Shown: positions 27,266 through 36,907, numbered from the stretch's first letter. The stretch: DNA of 64,000 nt from Candidatus Lokiarchaeota archaeon (GCA_014730275.1 WJIL01000117.1:1-64000), one strand, 5' to 3'. Numbers and translations are program-made. The notes: generated by a model from the letters alone, not told the origin.

Positions 27266-28936
27266 ATGGGCTCTGATACAGTTGATAAGAAGATGATGTC
27301 AAGAAACAGGCAAGATGTAAAACTATTGGAATGTCCTAAAACCCGTTGTGTTGAATGTGAAAGTTACAAAGAGGGGGAATGTCAGAGAATTCGCCAATGG
27401 AAAGAGCAGAAAGAATACGACACTCGTTTAGTACTACTTGAAACTGAGAGAGGCTATATTCATCTTGCGCCTTCAAATAGGAAACAAGTGAAAGGCCCCC
27501 CTTGGTTAACAAAGGGATGGGACTCGGCGTATTTGAGTCAAAGCGCGAGGCTTTCTTTGTCAGGAATTGTGGATGCATATCGAGTAGGAGCGTATCTAGT
27601 CTATTTCGTTAGAGGTGATCATAGCAAGGCACCAGTTCATCATGCAATACCAATGCTAAGAACACCGCTCGAACATTCCCTGTTTGAGGAGGTTTTTATG
27701 GAGTACCCCCAGATAGAAGGGGAGAGTCCCTTTGTAAGGGGGGGTTTGAATGATAGGCTAACTAACGAGAAGGAAATCATCTTTGATCATCTTTCTGAAA
27801 TCATTCCTGAAATGAATAATGATATGAAAACACGAATTTCCCATATCGTTGCTCATCGCAAATCTGTTCTTGCTCCTATTTTCCCCCTCCTGTTTGACGA
27901 GGAGGTCGAAGAGGTTTTCTTGAGTAGACCGGGAGCCGATATCTATTTCGATCATTGTCGACTAGGACGGTGTGATACCGAAATTACCTTTGAGAATGAG
28001 GATGTTAATCGGTTTATGACGTTCATACGAGCTGAAAGCAACTTCCATCTTGATCATAACAATCCGTCATTGAAGACAGAAATTGGACTTGCTGATGTGC
28101 TCTTGCGGGTATCAGCTGCTATTCCCCCATTAAGCCCAGATGGACTAACTCTAGAAATCAGGCGTGCACGTTCGAATCCCTTTACCATTGTAGATCTTGT
28201 GAAGAATAGGACTCTCTCGATAGGAACTGCAGCTTTTTTGATATCGGCAATACATGCAAGAGCGAACATAACAATTACAGGTGAGCCAGGTAGTGGAAAA
28301 ACTACTCTCCTCAATGCCCTTGATATGATGACTCCTCCCCACTGGCGGAAACTGTATGTTGAGGATGCAATTGAAAGTCGTCTATGGAAGAACCATAAAC
28401 AGACAAGATTCAGGGTTTCGCCTTATGATGAGGGGAAAGCAGGGCTAAGTAAGACCCATGAAATTGTGAAATGTCTACATCGCTCTCCAGACTACATGAT
28501 TCTTGGAGAAATTCAGACGTCCGAGCATAGCTCAGCTCTTTTTCAAGCATTAGCCGCCGGACTGCGAACCATCCAAACTTGCCACAGTAGGAATTCATCA
28601 TGTTTGATATCGCGTTGGAGAGATTCACATGGAATTAGTGAACACGAGATTGCAATGATGGATTTGATAGTTACAATGAAACAGAGAGAACCAGGTATTT
28701 CGGACCGACATGTTGCAGAGGTAGCGAAGATTCAACGAAAAAGAGAGAATGGTTTGATAGTTTTTGACGGTTTGACCGTTCTCTATGAGAAGAGTGGTAA
28801 ATCAGATTACGCTAATGTTCTCGAACTAGATGAAAGCTATATTCCCAAAAACAATGAAGGTTCGATTGAAGAGAATCTTGAAATGTTAGTAAGCGGGCAT
28901 CATAAGGATTGGCCGCGAATTTTCGGTGAAATATGA
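27266..28936 (+). CDS. VirB11/GspE-type secretion ATPase
   Basis: The 556-residue protein has the secretion-superfamily ATPase core: Walker A ITGEPGSGKTTLLNAL near residue 340, an Asp box (KLYVEDAIE) near 365, Walker B-like DYMILGEIQTSEH near 412, and a His box TIQTCHSRN near 435. Such ATPases power archaeal pili, archaella or secretion. N-terminal to the core is an unusual Cys cluster, C23-x4-C28-x2-C31-x7-C39, that could bind zinc or an iron-sulphur cluster. The gene lies upstream of a pilin-like peptide gene, but no TadC/FlaJ-like membrane platform gene is present nearby. The ATG at 27266 has no clear ribosome-binding site. Confidence 0.85.
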   Translation: MGSDTVDKKMMSRNRQDVKLLECPKTRCVECESYKEGECQRIRQWKEQKEYDTRLVLLETERGYIHLAPSNRKQVKGPPWLTKGWDSAYLSQSARLSLSGIVDAYRVGAYLVYFVRGDHSKAPVHHAIPMLRTPLEHSLFEEVFMEYPQIEGESPFVRGGLNDRLTNEKEIIFDHLSEIIPEMNNDMKTRISHIVAHRKSVLAPIFPLLFDEEVEEVFLSRPGADIYFDHCRLGRCDTEITFENEDVNRFMTFIRAESNFHLDHNNPSLKTEIGLADVLLRVSAAIPPLSPDGLTLEIRRARSNPFTIVDLVKNRTLSIGTAAFLISAIHARANITITGEPGSGKTTLLNALDMMTPPHWRKLYVEDAIESRLWKNHKQTRFRVSPYDEGKAGLSKTHEIVKCLHRSPDYMILGEIQTSEHSSALFQALAAGLRTIQTCHSRNSSCLISRWRDSHGISEHEIAMMDLIVTMKQREPGISDRHVAEVAKIQRKRENGLIVFDGLTVLYEKSGKSDYANVLELDESYIPKNNEGSIEENLEMLVSGHHKDWPRIFGEI

Positions 28937-29128
28937 GAAAGAATCTATATGCCTGGGGGATCTTGTTTCGGGGTCGATTTTGGCAGGTGAACGGTGAGAC
29001 ATTAAATATTCACACGGTTCCCAAAACTATAGGAAATGGTTTGTCATGATTTTCGAATATCAAGAGAATAATCCGACTCTGTTGGGTTAAAATAGTGCAT
29101 TAACAACTTGCTATTGAGAATGTTGATA

Positions 29129-29335
29129 ATGACAGGAAGAAGCAATCCTCTGCAAGATACTAGAGGCGGCCCCCTTGTTGAAGAGAGTCTATTGTTGGGA
29201 ATAGCGGTTGTTACAGTTTCTATTGTAATTGCAGTTATATTGCAAGCTACTGGATGGGCTCAAGAGGTCATCTCGGATCTGCTTGGATTGTTAGAAGACA
29301 GTTGGAGCAATTTATCAGATCTGTTGAATCCCTAG
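29129..29335 (+). CDS. Small pilin-like membrane peptide
   Basis: This 68-residue protein has a hydrophilic N-terminus, then the sequence RGGPLVEESLLLGIAVVTVS leading into one long hydrophobic helix. A basic residue plus Gly just before the hydrophobic stretch, with Glu at mature position +5 if cleaved after RG, is the class III (type IV pilin) signal pattern. The C-terminus is short (DLLGLLEDSWSNLSDLLNP). It lies 192 bp downstream of the VirB11-like ATPase gene, which fits a secretion or pilus role. The start is uncertain: TTG 29108 and ATG 29120 are in frame. It may instead be an unrelated single-pass membrane peptide. Confidence 0.6.
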   Translation: MTGRSNPLQDTRGGPLVEESLLLGIAVVTVSIVIAVILQATGWAQEVISDLLGLLEDSWSNLSDLLNP

Positions 29336-29536
29336 CAATTTGATGTTCTTTCCTGAAAGCGAATCCCACTATTCTTTGCTTGCTTCTTTGTAAATGCAAG
29401 GATTCTTCCTCAACATCACAAATGTGAAATACTGCAGTAGGAGTTATTGGAGATTGATTAGGAAAATCAAATGCCGTTGAGAAAGGCTTATTTGAGCTGA
29501 AAATGGTGCTGTCCCGCTCCGAGCTGGCGCAACGAA

Positions 29537-29646
29537 GCTCCGGTAGAGGTCTTGGGTATTTGCCCTAAGGCTACCGAGTGTAGTCCGGCCCAGCATGAGG
29601 GACTCTCGATCCCTCGACCCGGGTTCAAGTCCCGGCCGGAGCACCA
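29537..29646 (+). tRNA. tRNA-Glu(CTC) with an intron in the D stem
   Basis: The acceptor stem is GCTCCGG/CCGGAGC with discriminator A and encoded CCA (29644-29646). The anticodon arm is AGGGA-CTCTCGA-TCCCT (anticodon CTC) and the T arm CCGGG-TTCAAGT-CCCGG. A 32-nt intron (29547-29578) follows G10, the first D-stem base. CGGT pairs with ACCG as the central helix, with bulges AGA and AGT and a nine-pair inner stem (three wobble pairs). Splicing gives TA-GTG...CAT, a normal D arm. A second GCTCCGA lies just upstream at 29511 but does not fold into the gene. Confidence 0.92.
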
Positions 29647-29653
29647 ATTATTC

Positions 29654-31687
29654 CTATCCTAGGAGATATCTCTTTCTGAGAGGGGGCAACAAGACCAGTG
29701 AAAATGAGAAGGCTATGGATAAGGTGAAAGGAAGCAAACCAAAACCATTCGATTTACTAATATCGAAACCCGTTACTTCGATTTCGAGAAAACCATCGTA
29801 GTCTTTGATTCCTTGAGTTGATTCTATATGGTATTCTAGGGTGTAAGTACCTGGATGATTAGGAATTCCAAGCGAAAGATCCAACAAGCCACTTTTTGAC
29901 GTTCTGGTGCGGTAGCTCTGGTTTAACCATTTATAGGTAGTCTGTAAGCCCTCAATCATAGAGCCATTGAGGGCTAGCAGCATCATTTTGACAGAAATTC
30001 GCTTCTCCATCGGTATGAATCGGGATGAAATAGACCATGGAACAACCGGGATGCTATGCGATACGTTAATCTGGAAGATTCGGGTTCTATTTAGAATGAA
30101 GCCAGATTTGTTTCCTCCATAATGCAGAGCAATGGAGTGGTAACCTTCTTTTTCGGGGATAGTGATGCTGCCCGAGATTTGGCCATTTCCATCACTATGA
30201 ACTGCTCCGTACTCATTGTTATTCATCAGGATCTGAACTTCACTGTAAAATATAGGACCATATGAATCAGTCAATGAAACTAGAAAGGAGATAGTCTGTC
30301 CGGGTGCTGCATAACCCATTGTACTACAATATAGGAATTCGAATTCGGGCTGAGACCAAACATAAACTTGGAAAGAATAAGTATGATTCAATAAATAGGG
30401 CATATCGTAAATGTGAAGCAAAAGGTCTCTGCTTCCAAGTTGTTTTGTAAAGAAAATAGTAAAAGAATAAATTCCGTTTTCTTGTCGAATTCCTGAAGCA
30501 TTCTCTCTTGAAATTGTATCAGTTATGGTTACATTTGCGCGTGGAATTGGGCGATTAAAAGCGTCGCGTAACTCCATCGTTATTATATTAGGGGAATTCA
30601 CAGTCAGTGTTTCTTTCTCATCAAAATCTACGAAGCAAGGGCTTGATAATATGATTGTTCGAAAAGAGTCCGATGCTTCATACCGTTCACTACCATGATA
30701 GTGTATACTCATTGTATGATTGCCTACACTGAATGACTCATTGAAATGAACGTCTACGAAAGCAGTGCCATAGGTTGTAGTGAATTGAGTGTCATAATAT
30801 TCATTGTTGATTCTAATCTCAATACTTGCATTTCTTACTGATTCTTCTCCTGATGATAGGGTAACAGAAAAGCGATGGCTATCGTTAAGTCTGCTATAGA
30901 GTGTGGTATTATCTGAGATGAAAATTTTCGTTGCCTTTTTCTCTAAAGTAAAACCAACACTTGAATGACTAGGCTGGAGATACTCAGTGGAGTTTCCGCC
31001 GTACATTATGTTGATTGTATTATAACCAAGATTAGCCCAAGATAGATTGCATTCTAAAAAGAGTTCGAATGAACCATTCTCGCCTGTGAAAGTAGATTGA
31101 ATTGTTTGACCACCGCTCAAAAGCCTGATTAGTTGAGAATTCAAAGGAAATCCTGTATCGTCAGTCAGGCGTACAGACATGTTAAGAGTATCAAACGGAT
31201 GTAGACTGTTGTTATGAATGGTTGGTGTGATAGTAGTAGATGATAGTATGGTAATAACCGTCCATTGTACTGATGGAGAAAGGGCCAAGGTTTCGTTCCC
31301 CCGGAAGGTTATGTTGAGGGTTGTTTCGCCTAAGGGATGGATAATCGGTATTTGCCATTCAACAGATGCAAAACCATTTTCGTCGGTTATTGAGGAACCA
31401 ATATAGGTGTCGTACGTTTGGTCAAAAAATTCTACCTCTTGATTAGAAACTGGATCGCCGTAGGTTCCATTTTGAAGAAGGTAGCATTCAATGGTAATCT
31501 TTTCGCCTCGAGCATAAGCGGGAGTTTCACTTCCTTCGACCGGAACTGAATTGCATGACAAAAAGATGAAAAGCAATACAGCTACTATCATCACGAATCT
31601 TGATTCTGCTGAATCAAAACTCATCCTGATTTCTTGAGATGTGCTGTTCAACATTTCCAGATTCCAACCCAACTCATAATTTGACAT
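29654..31687 (-). CDS. Membrane-anchored Ig-like repeat surface protein
   Basis: A hydrophobic segment near residues 33-50 (FVMIVAVLLFIFLSCNS) serves as signal peptide, followed by about 600 residues of repeating beta units, each with a 'LTDxxGxP...VSxxxGxxxxxxTxxxGSF' pattern typical of bacterial/archaeal Ig-like (Big) domains, and many N-x-S/T sequons. The C-terminus ends GFGLLPFTLSIAFSFSLVLLPPLRKRYLLG, a membrane anchor with a basic stop, so the protein should be displayed outside the cell. I placed the start at ATG 31687 (677 residues) with GAGGT 10 nt upstream; TTG 31708 is in frame. Same family as the protein at 22659-25331. It converges with tRNA-Glu. Confidence 0.75.
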   Translation of the reverse strand: MSNYELGWNLEMLNSTSQEIRMSFDSAESRFVMIVAVLLFIFLSCNSVPVEGSETPAYARGEKITIECYLLQNGTYGDPVSNQEVEFFDQTYDTYIGSSITDENGFASVEWQIPIIHPLGETTLNITFRGNETLALSPSVQWTVITILSSTTITPTIHNNSLHPFDTLNMSVRLTDDTGFPLNSQLIRLLSGGQTIQSTFTGENGSFELFLECNLSWANLGYNTINIMYGGNSTEYLQPSHSSVGFTLEKKATKIFISDNTTLYSRLNDSHRFSVTLSSGEESVRNASIEIRINNEYYDTQFTTTYGTAFVDVHFNESFSVGNHTMSIHYHGSERYEASDSFRTIILSSPCFVDFDEKETLTVNSPNIITMELRDAFNRPIPRANVTITDTISRENASGIRQENGIYSFTIFFTKQLGSRDLLLHIYDMPYLLNHTYSFQVYVWSQPEFEFLYCSTMGYAAPGQTISFLVSLTDSYGPIFYSEVQILMNNNEYGAVHSDGNGQISGSITIPEKEGYHSIALHYGGNKSGFILNRTRIFQINVSHSIPVVPWSISSRFIPMEKRISVKMMLLALNGSMIEGLQTTYKWLNQSYRTRTSKSGLLDLSLGIPNHPGTYTLEYHIESTQGIKDYDGFLEIEVTGFDISKSNGFGLLPFTLSIAFSFSLVLLPPLRKRYLLG

Positions 31688-31893
31688 GACTCTATTAACC
31701 TCGTACAATTCAGAGCGGGTGTATTTTGGGAAACGAGATTAGCGCGAAGATATGAATATCGAGTATTTGGTGACTTCATATTACTTAGTACGGTACATCT
31801 CAACAGGTCATCCTGATAGATTTAGCTTCTAAATGCGAATGGAGAGAGAAAGAATTGCAAACATGCTTGAAGGCCTGTGGGGTATCTTAGGAA

Positions 31894-34800
31894 ATGGATA
31901 TCAAGTTTTCAAAGTGTATACGAATCATATGGCCAATTTCAACCGTATCTTCAGTATTTTATTTTGTAATGGCATATATCCTACCAATCACAGACGTTGC
32001 GCCGCCATTAGCTGTACCTATGAGAGCCTTGGTCGAAAGTCTTCTTCTTCTATTTCCTCCGATTACTGGGGGCGTTGTGATAGGTTCTAGAATCAAATCT
32101 CAGAAGATATCCACGTCGATAGAAAATGATATTCTTGTTGTACAGCTGGACAGGTCTATCCTTGCAACCTGTGTTCTTCAACTCAATTCGGTTACCGAAT
32201 CTGTGAAGATTGACGAAAAGGGAGAGCACAAATACGTAGTATCAGCACTTCTTGCACTTCGTGAAGGTATGGATGATTATACGTCTATGGCATATGAAGT
32301 GGGTACTATCAATCAAGAACCTTTCATCCGGCTATTCATAACAGCGCGGGGAGATTCAGTCACAAGCCTGCGACAGCAGCTCCAAATCGATTCTACTAGA
32401 TGCGAAGCTATCTTACGCAGCACGCTCAATACAGTTGAGGTAAGAAGATTAAGAGGGGAAGAACTAAGAGAAGCTATTGAGACCATGCGTGAAACGAATC
32501 TAGAAACGCGACGAGATGACCGAACTAGCCGGGATGAAACTCATAAGAGAATCATTGTTGTTACTGGAACTCCGAGTGTCAATCCTAAAGAAGAAACCTC
32601 ACAGATAGGAACGTTTCTAGTAGGTCTTCTAAGACAAGGATACAATGCAAGTCTGACTTGTGCATTCAAGCCTGCAAATCCCGGAAGGGAGAAGAGGGCA
32701 TTGGAAAATCGCTGGAAGAAAATTCGTAGAAAGGAGCGTGAGAAGAGGGAATCGCTCTCTGATTATGCTATGAAAGAGAGGTTGCTGGAGGAGTACAAAG
32801 AAATAGGTAATGTTGACGCATGGTTTGAAGCGGGGATCTACGTAGTAATACAAGCTAACTCGCCAAATGAGTTGAGACTTGTTGAAGAAGGCGTTAGGGG
32901 GCTTCTAATATCGATATGGGGGGAGAAGGGGTCTATTTCACTAGAATCCGCGAAATTGGGAGGTAGAAACAGCTATCGAGTATTGAACAGACGAGCTGTG
33001 AAAAGTTCCAAAATACATTTGAAAAGGCTTGTTGCCTACTTCAACACACCGTCTCAGCAGCTGCCAGTAGTGTCAGGAAAGGCTGCACCATTCTTTTCTA
33101 TTCCGGAAAATGAGATTATCGAAAATGAGTTGGTGATTGGACGAGCAGTATTCAATTCTCGATGTCTTGGTAAGGTAGGATTAAAGAAGGATTGGCTCAG
33201 AGAGCATATAGCAGTGATGGGAGCAACAGGCACAGGAAAAACCACATTGGTAAAGAGACTCATTGCCGAGTTAAGTATCAAAACGGAAGTCCCATGGTTA
33301 GTATTCGATGTAAAGGGTTCTGAATATTCGGATCTTCAAGAAGGCGGATTTGGGTCGGTTGATGTTTTGATCCCTGGTGCGGAAGATGATTTCGTTCTGA
33401 ACCTTTTTGCGCCAGAAGGAGACAGTCCCGAAAGGCACGCACATATTACTTTCACCATTATCAGAGAGCTATTGAATGAGAGGGATGTTTCATCTGAGCT
33501 TTCACCAGCCATGGAAAGACTTCTACGAGAATCTGTGGAGAAAGTAGTCCTAGAAGAAGAGGAGAAGACAGTGGCTTCTCTTGAACGAAGAATCTCGTCT
33601 TTGGATGCCAGAAGCCGCATTTCCGAAATGACTAGGGATGCATTGATAAACCGACTTCAAGTCTTGTTCAGAGAGCCCTTAGCTACAGTTTTTGGACCGG
33701 GGAAAAGGACGTTAGAAATTTCAACATTACTTGACAGAAGAGTCATTGTAGATTTGAGTTATGTAGCGCGGATTGGCGGCATGGATGCAGCGAGGCTCTT
33801 GTACAATGTCATTGTGAAAAGAGTCTTTGATTCTGCGATGCAGAGAGGTGTAACTGAAGGGCTTCGACATGTTGTGGTTCTTGAGGAGGCGTACAATTTG
33901 GTGCCGGAGAGTTACACGAGAAGTTCAGCTGCAGATGTCACAACGGGAGAGTCCATGGTCATGCTTCAAAGAGCAACTGGACAGGCTGTCGTGGTGGTTT
34001 CAACAAGACCGAACATATCATCGAATATTCTAGCCAATACTTCTACGAAAATCACTTTTAGATTACCCTATGATAGCGCTGTTGGTAGAAAATATCTTTC
34101 TCTAGATGATAGACAGGAGGAATATTTACAGTCACTTAGCGTAGGCAATGCTTTGATTAAATTGCCAGATGTGAGTGTCTTTGAAATTGAAACGCTGATG
34201 CCGCAATATGGTCAGCAGGAATCTACATCACGTATTTGCAATCAGATTGACAATAAGATCAGTAAAGGGGCTGATTCTGTTTGTGTTGAAAAGGGAGAGG
34301 CACCTAAGAGAAGAGAACATGTCTTAGGAGAGATATCTGGATTAGTAACTGGGTATCTTGCATCCCATGATTTTGTAACGAAAGGGCAATTGGAGGAGTT
34401 CTTGGCCAATCTCAACTATGGTGACATTGATATGACACAGGAAGAGCTCATCGAGGAGCTCATATCACTTTCAATAATCCAGAGGGAGGCACTTCCTGTC
34501 GTTAAGGGGGGCTTTGTATTCTCTGTCCCGGGTAACGCCAACGAATCAATAGAAGCAGCAATATCAGAGTACATACTGGAGAAATCGAATGAGATACGCA
34601 AATTCGAACATGATGGTTCAGAAACCTCTCCTAATTTTCTTGTGGAGAGTAACGCCATTTTGATAGTACCTGAACGGATTAGAATATCATCTATTGAAGA
34701 AATACTTAGTACAATTAAAAAATGTATGAGGAAAATGGGGAATACAATTGAAGAATTGTATGTAATAGTTAGAGGAAGCATTGCGGCAGCGAAAGTTCGT

Positions 34801-35580
34801 GAAAGAATTGAAGGAATCGATGGATTCGATTCTGTAACCATCATACCTGCGTTTCAGAGCTCAATTGATAGAATGATCAGTACGTGCACGGGTTCCCAAA
34901 TGGGTGAGAAATCGACTATTGAAAAGAGCCACGAAATTGAGTCGCCTTTGGAGCAGTCCAACAAGACAATCAAGAAATCGAAAGCAAGCATTGGTGGAAG
35001 AATCTGGTTTGGTTTATTGCGGGAATTCCTTTCCGTTTCTGGAGGAGCAACTGAGTGGGGGGATTTTCTCAGGTTCATTAGTACAACAGCCATTCAATCA
35101 AAAAAGGCAAGATCCGTTCCATTACATGAAAGCGATGGCATGCGAGCTCTTTCCCAGATGATCAAGGCAGGGGAGTGTCATCTTTTGAGATTGACCAAAG
35201 AGTCGAAACTGCACAATTTAGGGCCAGGTCGTTGGGTACTTGGAGCGAAGAAGTTTCGAAACATCAAGTCAATAGCTTTAGATAGTATTGAGCAAAAATT
35301 GAAAAGTATTGAGAGAAAAATCGTGTCGAATCATTATCCTTTCGATTTTTGTGTAGGGAACAAGTCTTATGCGATATTGCCTGAAAAAAGCAGACTGAAA
35401 CGTATAATCAGTTCAAATTCAGAAGCAACCTGCGATTCATGTGAAACACATGAGGCGGTATGTATTTTGGGAGATTCCAGTGTAGTGGAAGATGATGCTA
35501 CTATACCAGACAATGTAACAATTAGGTATTGGAGAGAAGGAATTTCTTCCAATTTAGGGAGTTTGTTCATGGTTGAATGA
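31894..35580 (+). CDS. Membrane-anchored HerA/VirB4/VirD4-like ATPase
   Basis: The 1228-residue protein begins with two membrane segments (residues 10-32 and 38-66), then a cytoplasmic region and a DUF87/HerA-type ATPase core: Walker A MGATGTGKTTLVKRL near 441-455, Walker B HVVVLEEAYNLVP near 658, and STRPNISSNIL with the sensor near 707. About 400 residues after the core are not recognised; they carry winged-helix-like segments and a CDSCETHEAVC cluster near 1190. The layout resembles conjugation or secretion motors (VirB4, VirD4) or membrane-bound DNA translocases. It follows a surface protein, a pilin-like peptide and a VirB11-like ATPase. The 3' end overlaps the convergent ipk by 14 bp. 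Confidence 0.82.
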   Translation: MDIKFSKCIRIIWPISTVSSVFYFVMAYILPITDVAPPLAVPMRALVESLLLLFPPITGGVVIGSRIKSQKISTSIENDILVVQLDRSILATCVLQLNSVTESVKIDEKGEHKYVVSALLALREGMDDYTSMAYEVGTINQEPFIRLFITARGDSVTSLRQQLQIDSTRCEAILRSTLNTVEVRRLRGEELREAIETMRETNLETRRDDRTSRDETHKRIIVVTGTPSVNPKEETSQIGTFLVGLLRQGYNASLTCAFKPANPGREKRALENRWKKIRRKEREKRESLSDYAMKERLLEEYKEIGNVDAWFEAGIYVVIQANSPNELRLVEEGVRGLLISIWGEKGSISLESAKLGGRNSYRVLNRRAVKSSKIHLKRLVAYFNTPSQQLPVVSGKAAPFFSIPENEIIENELVIGRAVFNSRCLGKVGLKKDWLREHIAVMGATGTGKTTLVKRLIAELSIKTEVPWLVFDVKGSEYSDLQEGGFGSVDVLIPGAEDDFVLNLFAPEGDSPERHAHITFTIIRELLNERDVSSELSPAMERLLRESVEKVVLEEEEKTVASLERRISSLDARSRISEMTRDALINRLQVLFREPLATVFGPGKRTLEISTLLDRRVIVDLSYVARIGGMDAARLLYNVIVKRVFDSAMQRGVTEGLRHVVVLEEAYNLVPESYTRSSAADVTTGESMVMLQRATGQAVVVVSTRPNISSNILANTSTKITFRLPYDSAVGRKYLSLDDRQEEYLQSLSVGNALIKLPDVSVFEIETLMPQYGQQESTSRICNQIDNKISKGADSVCVEKGEAPKRREHVLGEISGLVTGYLASHDFVTKGQLEEFLANLNYGDIDMTQEELIEELISLSIIQREALPVVKGGFVFSVPGNANESIEAAISEYILEKSNEIRKFEHDGSETSPNFLVESNAILIVPERIRISSIEEILSTIKKCMRKMGNTIEELYVIVRGSIAAAKVRERIEGIDGFDSVTIIPAFQSSIDRMISTCTGSQMGEKSTIEKSHEIESPLEQSNKTIKKSKASIGGRIWFGLLREFLSVSGGATEWGDFLRFISTTAIQSKKARSVPLHESDGMRALSQMIKAGECHLLRLTKESKLHNLGPGRWVLGAKKFRNIKSIALDSIEQKLKSIERKIVSNHYPFDFCVGNKSYAILPEKSRLKRIISSNSEATCDSCETHEAVCILGDSSVVEDDATIPDNVTIRYWREGISSNLGSLFMVE

Positions 35581-36358
35581 GTGTACAAACCGGTGTTTTA
35601 CCTTTTAGAAGATCAGATAACCTGCCAGAGATATTCAAATTGAAGATGGCAATTCTTGTACTTTGATTTATGGTGAGTAATTCCCTAACTTTATTGTTCA
35701 TACCCCCAGTGACATCTACAGATGAAGATGGGCCAGTGCTGGATAAGACTTCTTTCATCTCCTTGGAGTGTATTACAGGTATTACTTTTGCATGGGGAGT
35801 ATTATCGGGATTTTCATCAAAAACGCCATCCACATCTGTTCCGATGTAAACCCCCAGTGGATTAAGTCTGTTGGCCAAGTATACTACAATTGTATCTCCA
35901 CTCAATATGGAAGCTCCCAGAGTCTCATCAAAACATACATCACCATGAGTAACTACGAGGAAATCGGAATTCAGTGCTTTTTCAATCAACGAACAGGGAA
36001 AATGCCGTATATTGGTATCTCTGAGATAAGTGAAAGCGAAAGGTGGAAAAGCAACAGCCGGTAGACCTGAATCCTGCAAAGAGCCAACTACTTCCGAAGA
36101 AAGAAGTGACATATTCTTCCGGATTTTGGGTATACCAGCCAAACGTTTTCGCCTTGGCGTGTTAGGGTTGCCAAACCCATAACGACTAGCTGGTTGATGA
36201 CCGTGGGCCCCACCGCCCAGCACAGCTATCATTGGGCCGTTGTGAATGCTTAGTTCTCGTGCTATTCGATTTATCCGATCCTTGTTGACAGATGGGGGAT
36301 ATTCGCCCTTGTTGGTAATTACTGAACCGCCGAGCTTCACAATCATTAGGTCATTCAA
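35567..36358 (-). CDS. ipk: Isopentenyl phosphate kinase
   Basis: IPK phosphorylates isopentenyl phosphate to isopentenyl diphosphate in the archaeal mevalonate pathway that supplies lipid precursors. The 263-residue amino-acid-kinase-fold protein has the opening MIVKLGGSVITNK, the glycine-rich loop LGGGAHGHQPASRYG with the substrate-binding His, and the diagnostic THGDVCFDETLGASILSGDTI segment near residue 140, which separates IPK from fosfomycin or UMP kinases. DVTGGMNNKV near 220 is the nucleotide-binding end. Length is normal. It converges with the HerA-like gene and is divergent from rps10. One GTATTA element lies within its coding sequence. Confidence 0.92.
   Translation of the reverse strand: MNDLMIVKLGGSVITNKGEYPPSVNKDRINRIARELSIHNGPMIAVLGGGAHGHQPASRYGFGNPNTPRRKRLAGIPKIRKNMSLLSSEVVGSLQDSGLPAVAFPPFAFTYLRDTNIRHFPCSLIEKALNSDFLVVTHGDVCFDETLGASILSGDTIVVYLANRLNPLGVYIGTDVDGVFDENPDNTPHAKVIPVIHSKEMKEVLSSTGPSSSVDVTGGMNNKVRELLTINQSTRIAIFNLNISGRLSDLLKGKTPVCTLIQP
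35770..35785 (+). repeat. GTATTA element inside ipk
   Basis: GTATTACAGGTATTAC, 16 bp, matching the 9-bp-period element found in the 48.8-55.8 kb region. Here it lies in coding sequence (minus-strand VIPVI), so it may be fortuitous; it is in the same plus orientation. Confidence 0.5.
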
Positions 36359-36449
36359 GAGACTAGCCTACCGGTATTTCCTGGATACGGAAACCAAATA
36401 ACGTCTTTTACTCTTTTCTTTTGTTTCAAGGGACCATGCATAAGACAAG

Positions 36450-36459
36450 CTTTTTATCC
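36450..36459 (+). promoter_or_regulatory. TATA-type promoter of rps10
   Basis: CTTTTTATCC lies about 55 bp upstream of the uS10 ATG and predicts a leader of about 30 nt. It is in the divergent spacer with ipk. Confidence 0.4.
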
Positions 36460-36509
36460 AGATTGAAAAAGGTTGCAGAAGACACCTACCAAGACGGGTG
36501 CGATTCCAA

Positions 36510-36821
36510 ATGTCACAAAGAGCAAGAATAAGGTTGTCAAGTACGAGCACTGAACATCTAGATGATGTATGCAGTCAGATTAAGCGCATTACCCGCAAGA
36601 CAGGTGTCCGTATGGCCGGACCCATTCCCTTACCTACTAGAAGAATGGTTGTTCCTACTCGAAAAACTCCGTGTGGACAAGGATCCCAATCTTGGGACAA
36701 GTGGGAGATGAGAATCCACAAACGCTTGATTGATATTGATGCGGACGAAAGAGCCATTAGACAAATCATGCGTGTAAAGATACCAGATTCTGTATACATT
36801 GAAATAGAGCTTACTGGTTAA
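36510..36821 (+). CDS. rps10: 30S ribosomal protein uS10
   Basis: uS10 is part of the 30S head. The 103-residue product carries the whole archaeal family: [24 protein letters not shown] at the start, then [40 protein letters not shown], and a closing strand VYIEIEL. I chose ATG 36510 (MSQRARIRL) since archaeal uS10 proteins start this way; an in-frame GTG 36498 would add four residues. It stands without its usual neighbours (EF-1A, L3 or other ribosomal genes) and is followed 86 bp later by glmS. Confidence 0.96.
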   Translation: MSQRARIRLSSTSTEHLDDVCSQIKRITRKTGVRMAGPIPLPTRRMVVPTRKTPCGQGSQSWDKWEMRIHKRLIDIDADERAIRQIMRVKIPDSVYIEIELTG

Positions 36822-36845
36822 TGGAAAGCTTTCCCAGATTGAAGC

Positions 36846-36854
36846 TTCTTATAC
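36846..36854 (+). promoter_or_regulatory. TATA-type promoter of glmS
   Basis: TTCTTATAC lies about 58 bp before the GTG start of glmS; GGAG lies 10 nt upstream of that start. Confidence 0.35.
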
Positions 36855-36907
36855 GCATTGGCTTCAGTATTTGAAGTTGAACAACGAGATATCAGGAGAA
36901 TTTCAGC

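Noticed and set aside
28160-28190. tRNA B-box-like GTTCGAATCCC
   Set aside because: Lies in the secretion ATPase coding sequence, with no acceptor, D or anticodon arm around it.
29511-29536. Second acceptor-like GCTCCGA upstream of tRNA-Glu
   Set aside because: Pairs less well with the 3' acceptor strand and lacks D-arm sequence; GCTCCGG at 29537 gives the complete tRNA.
34416-34844. 142-residue minus-strand ORF antisense to the HerA/VirB4-like gene
   Set aside because: Ser/Ile-rich shadow frame inside a long coherent gene.
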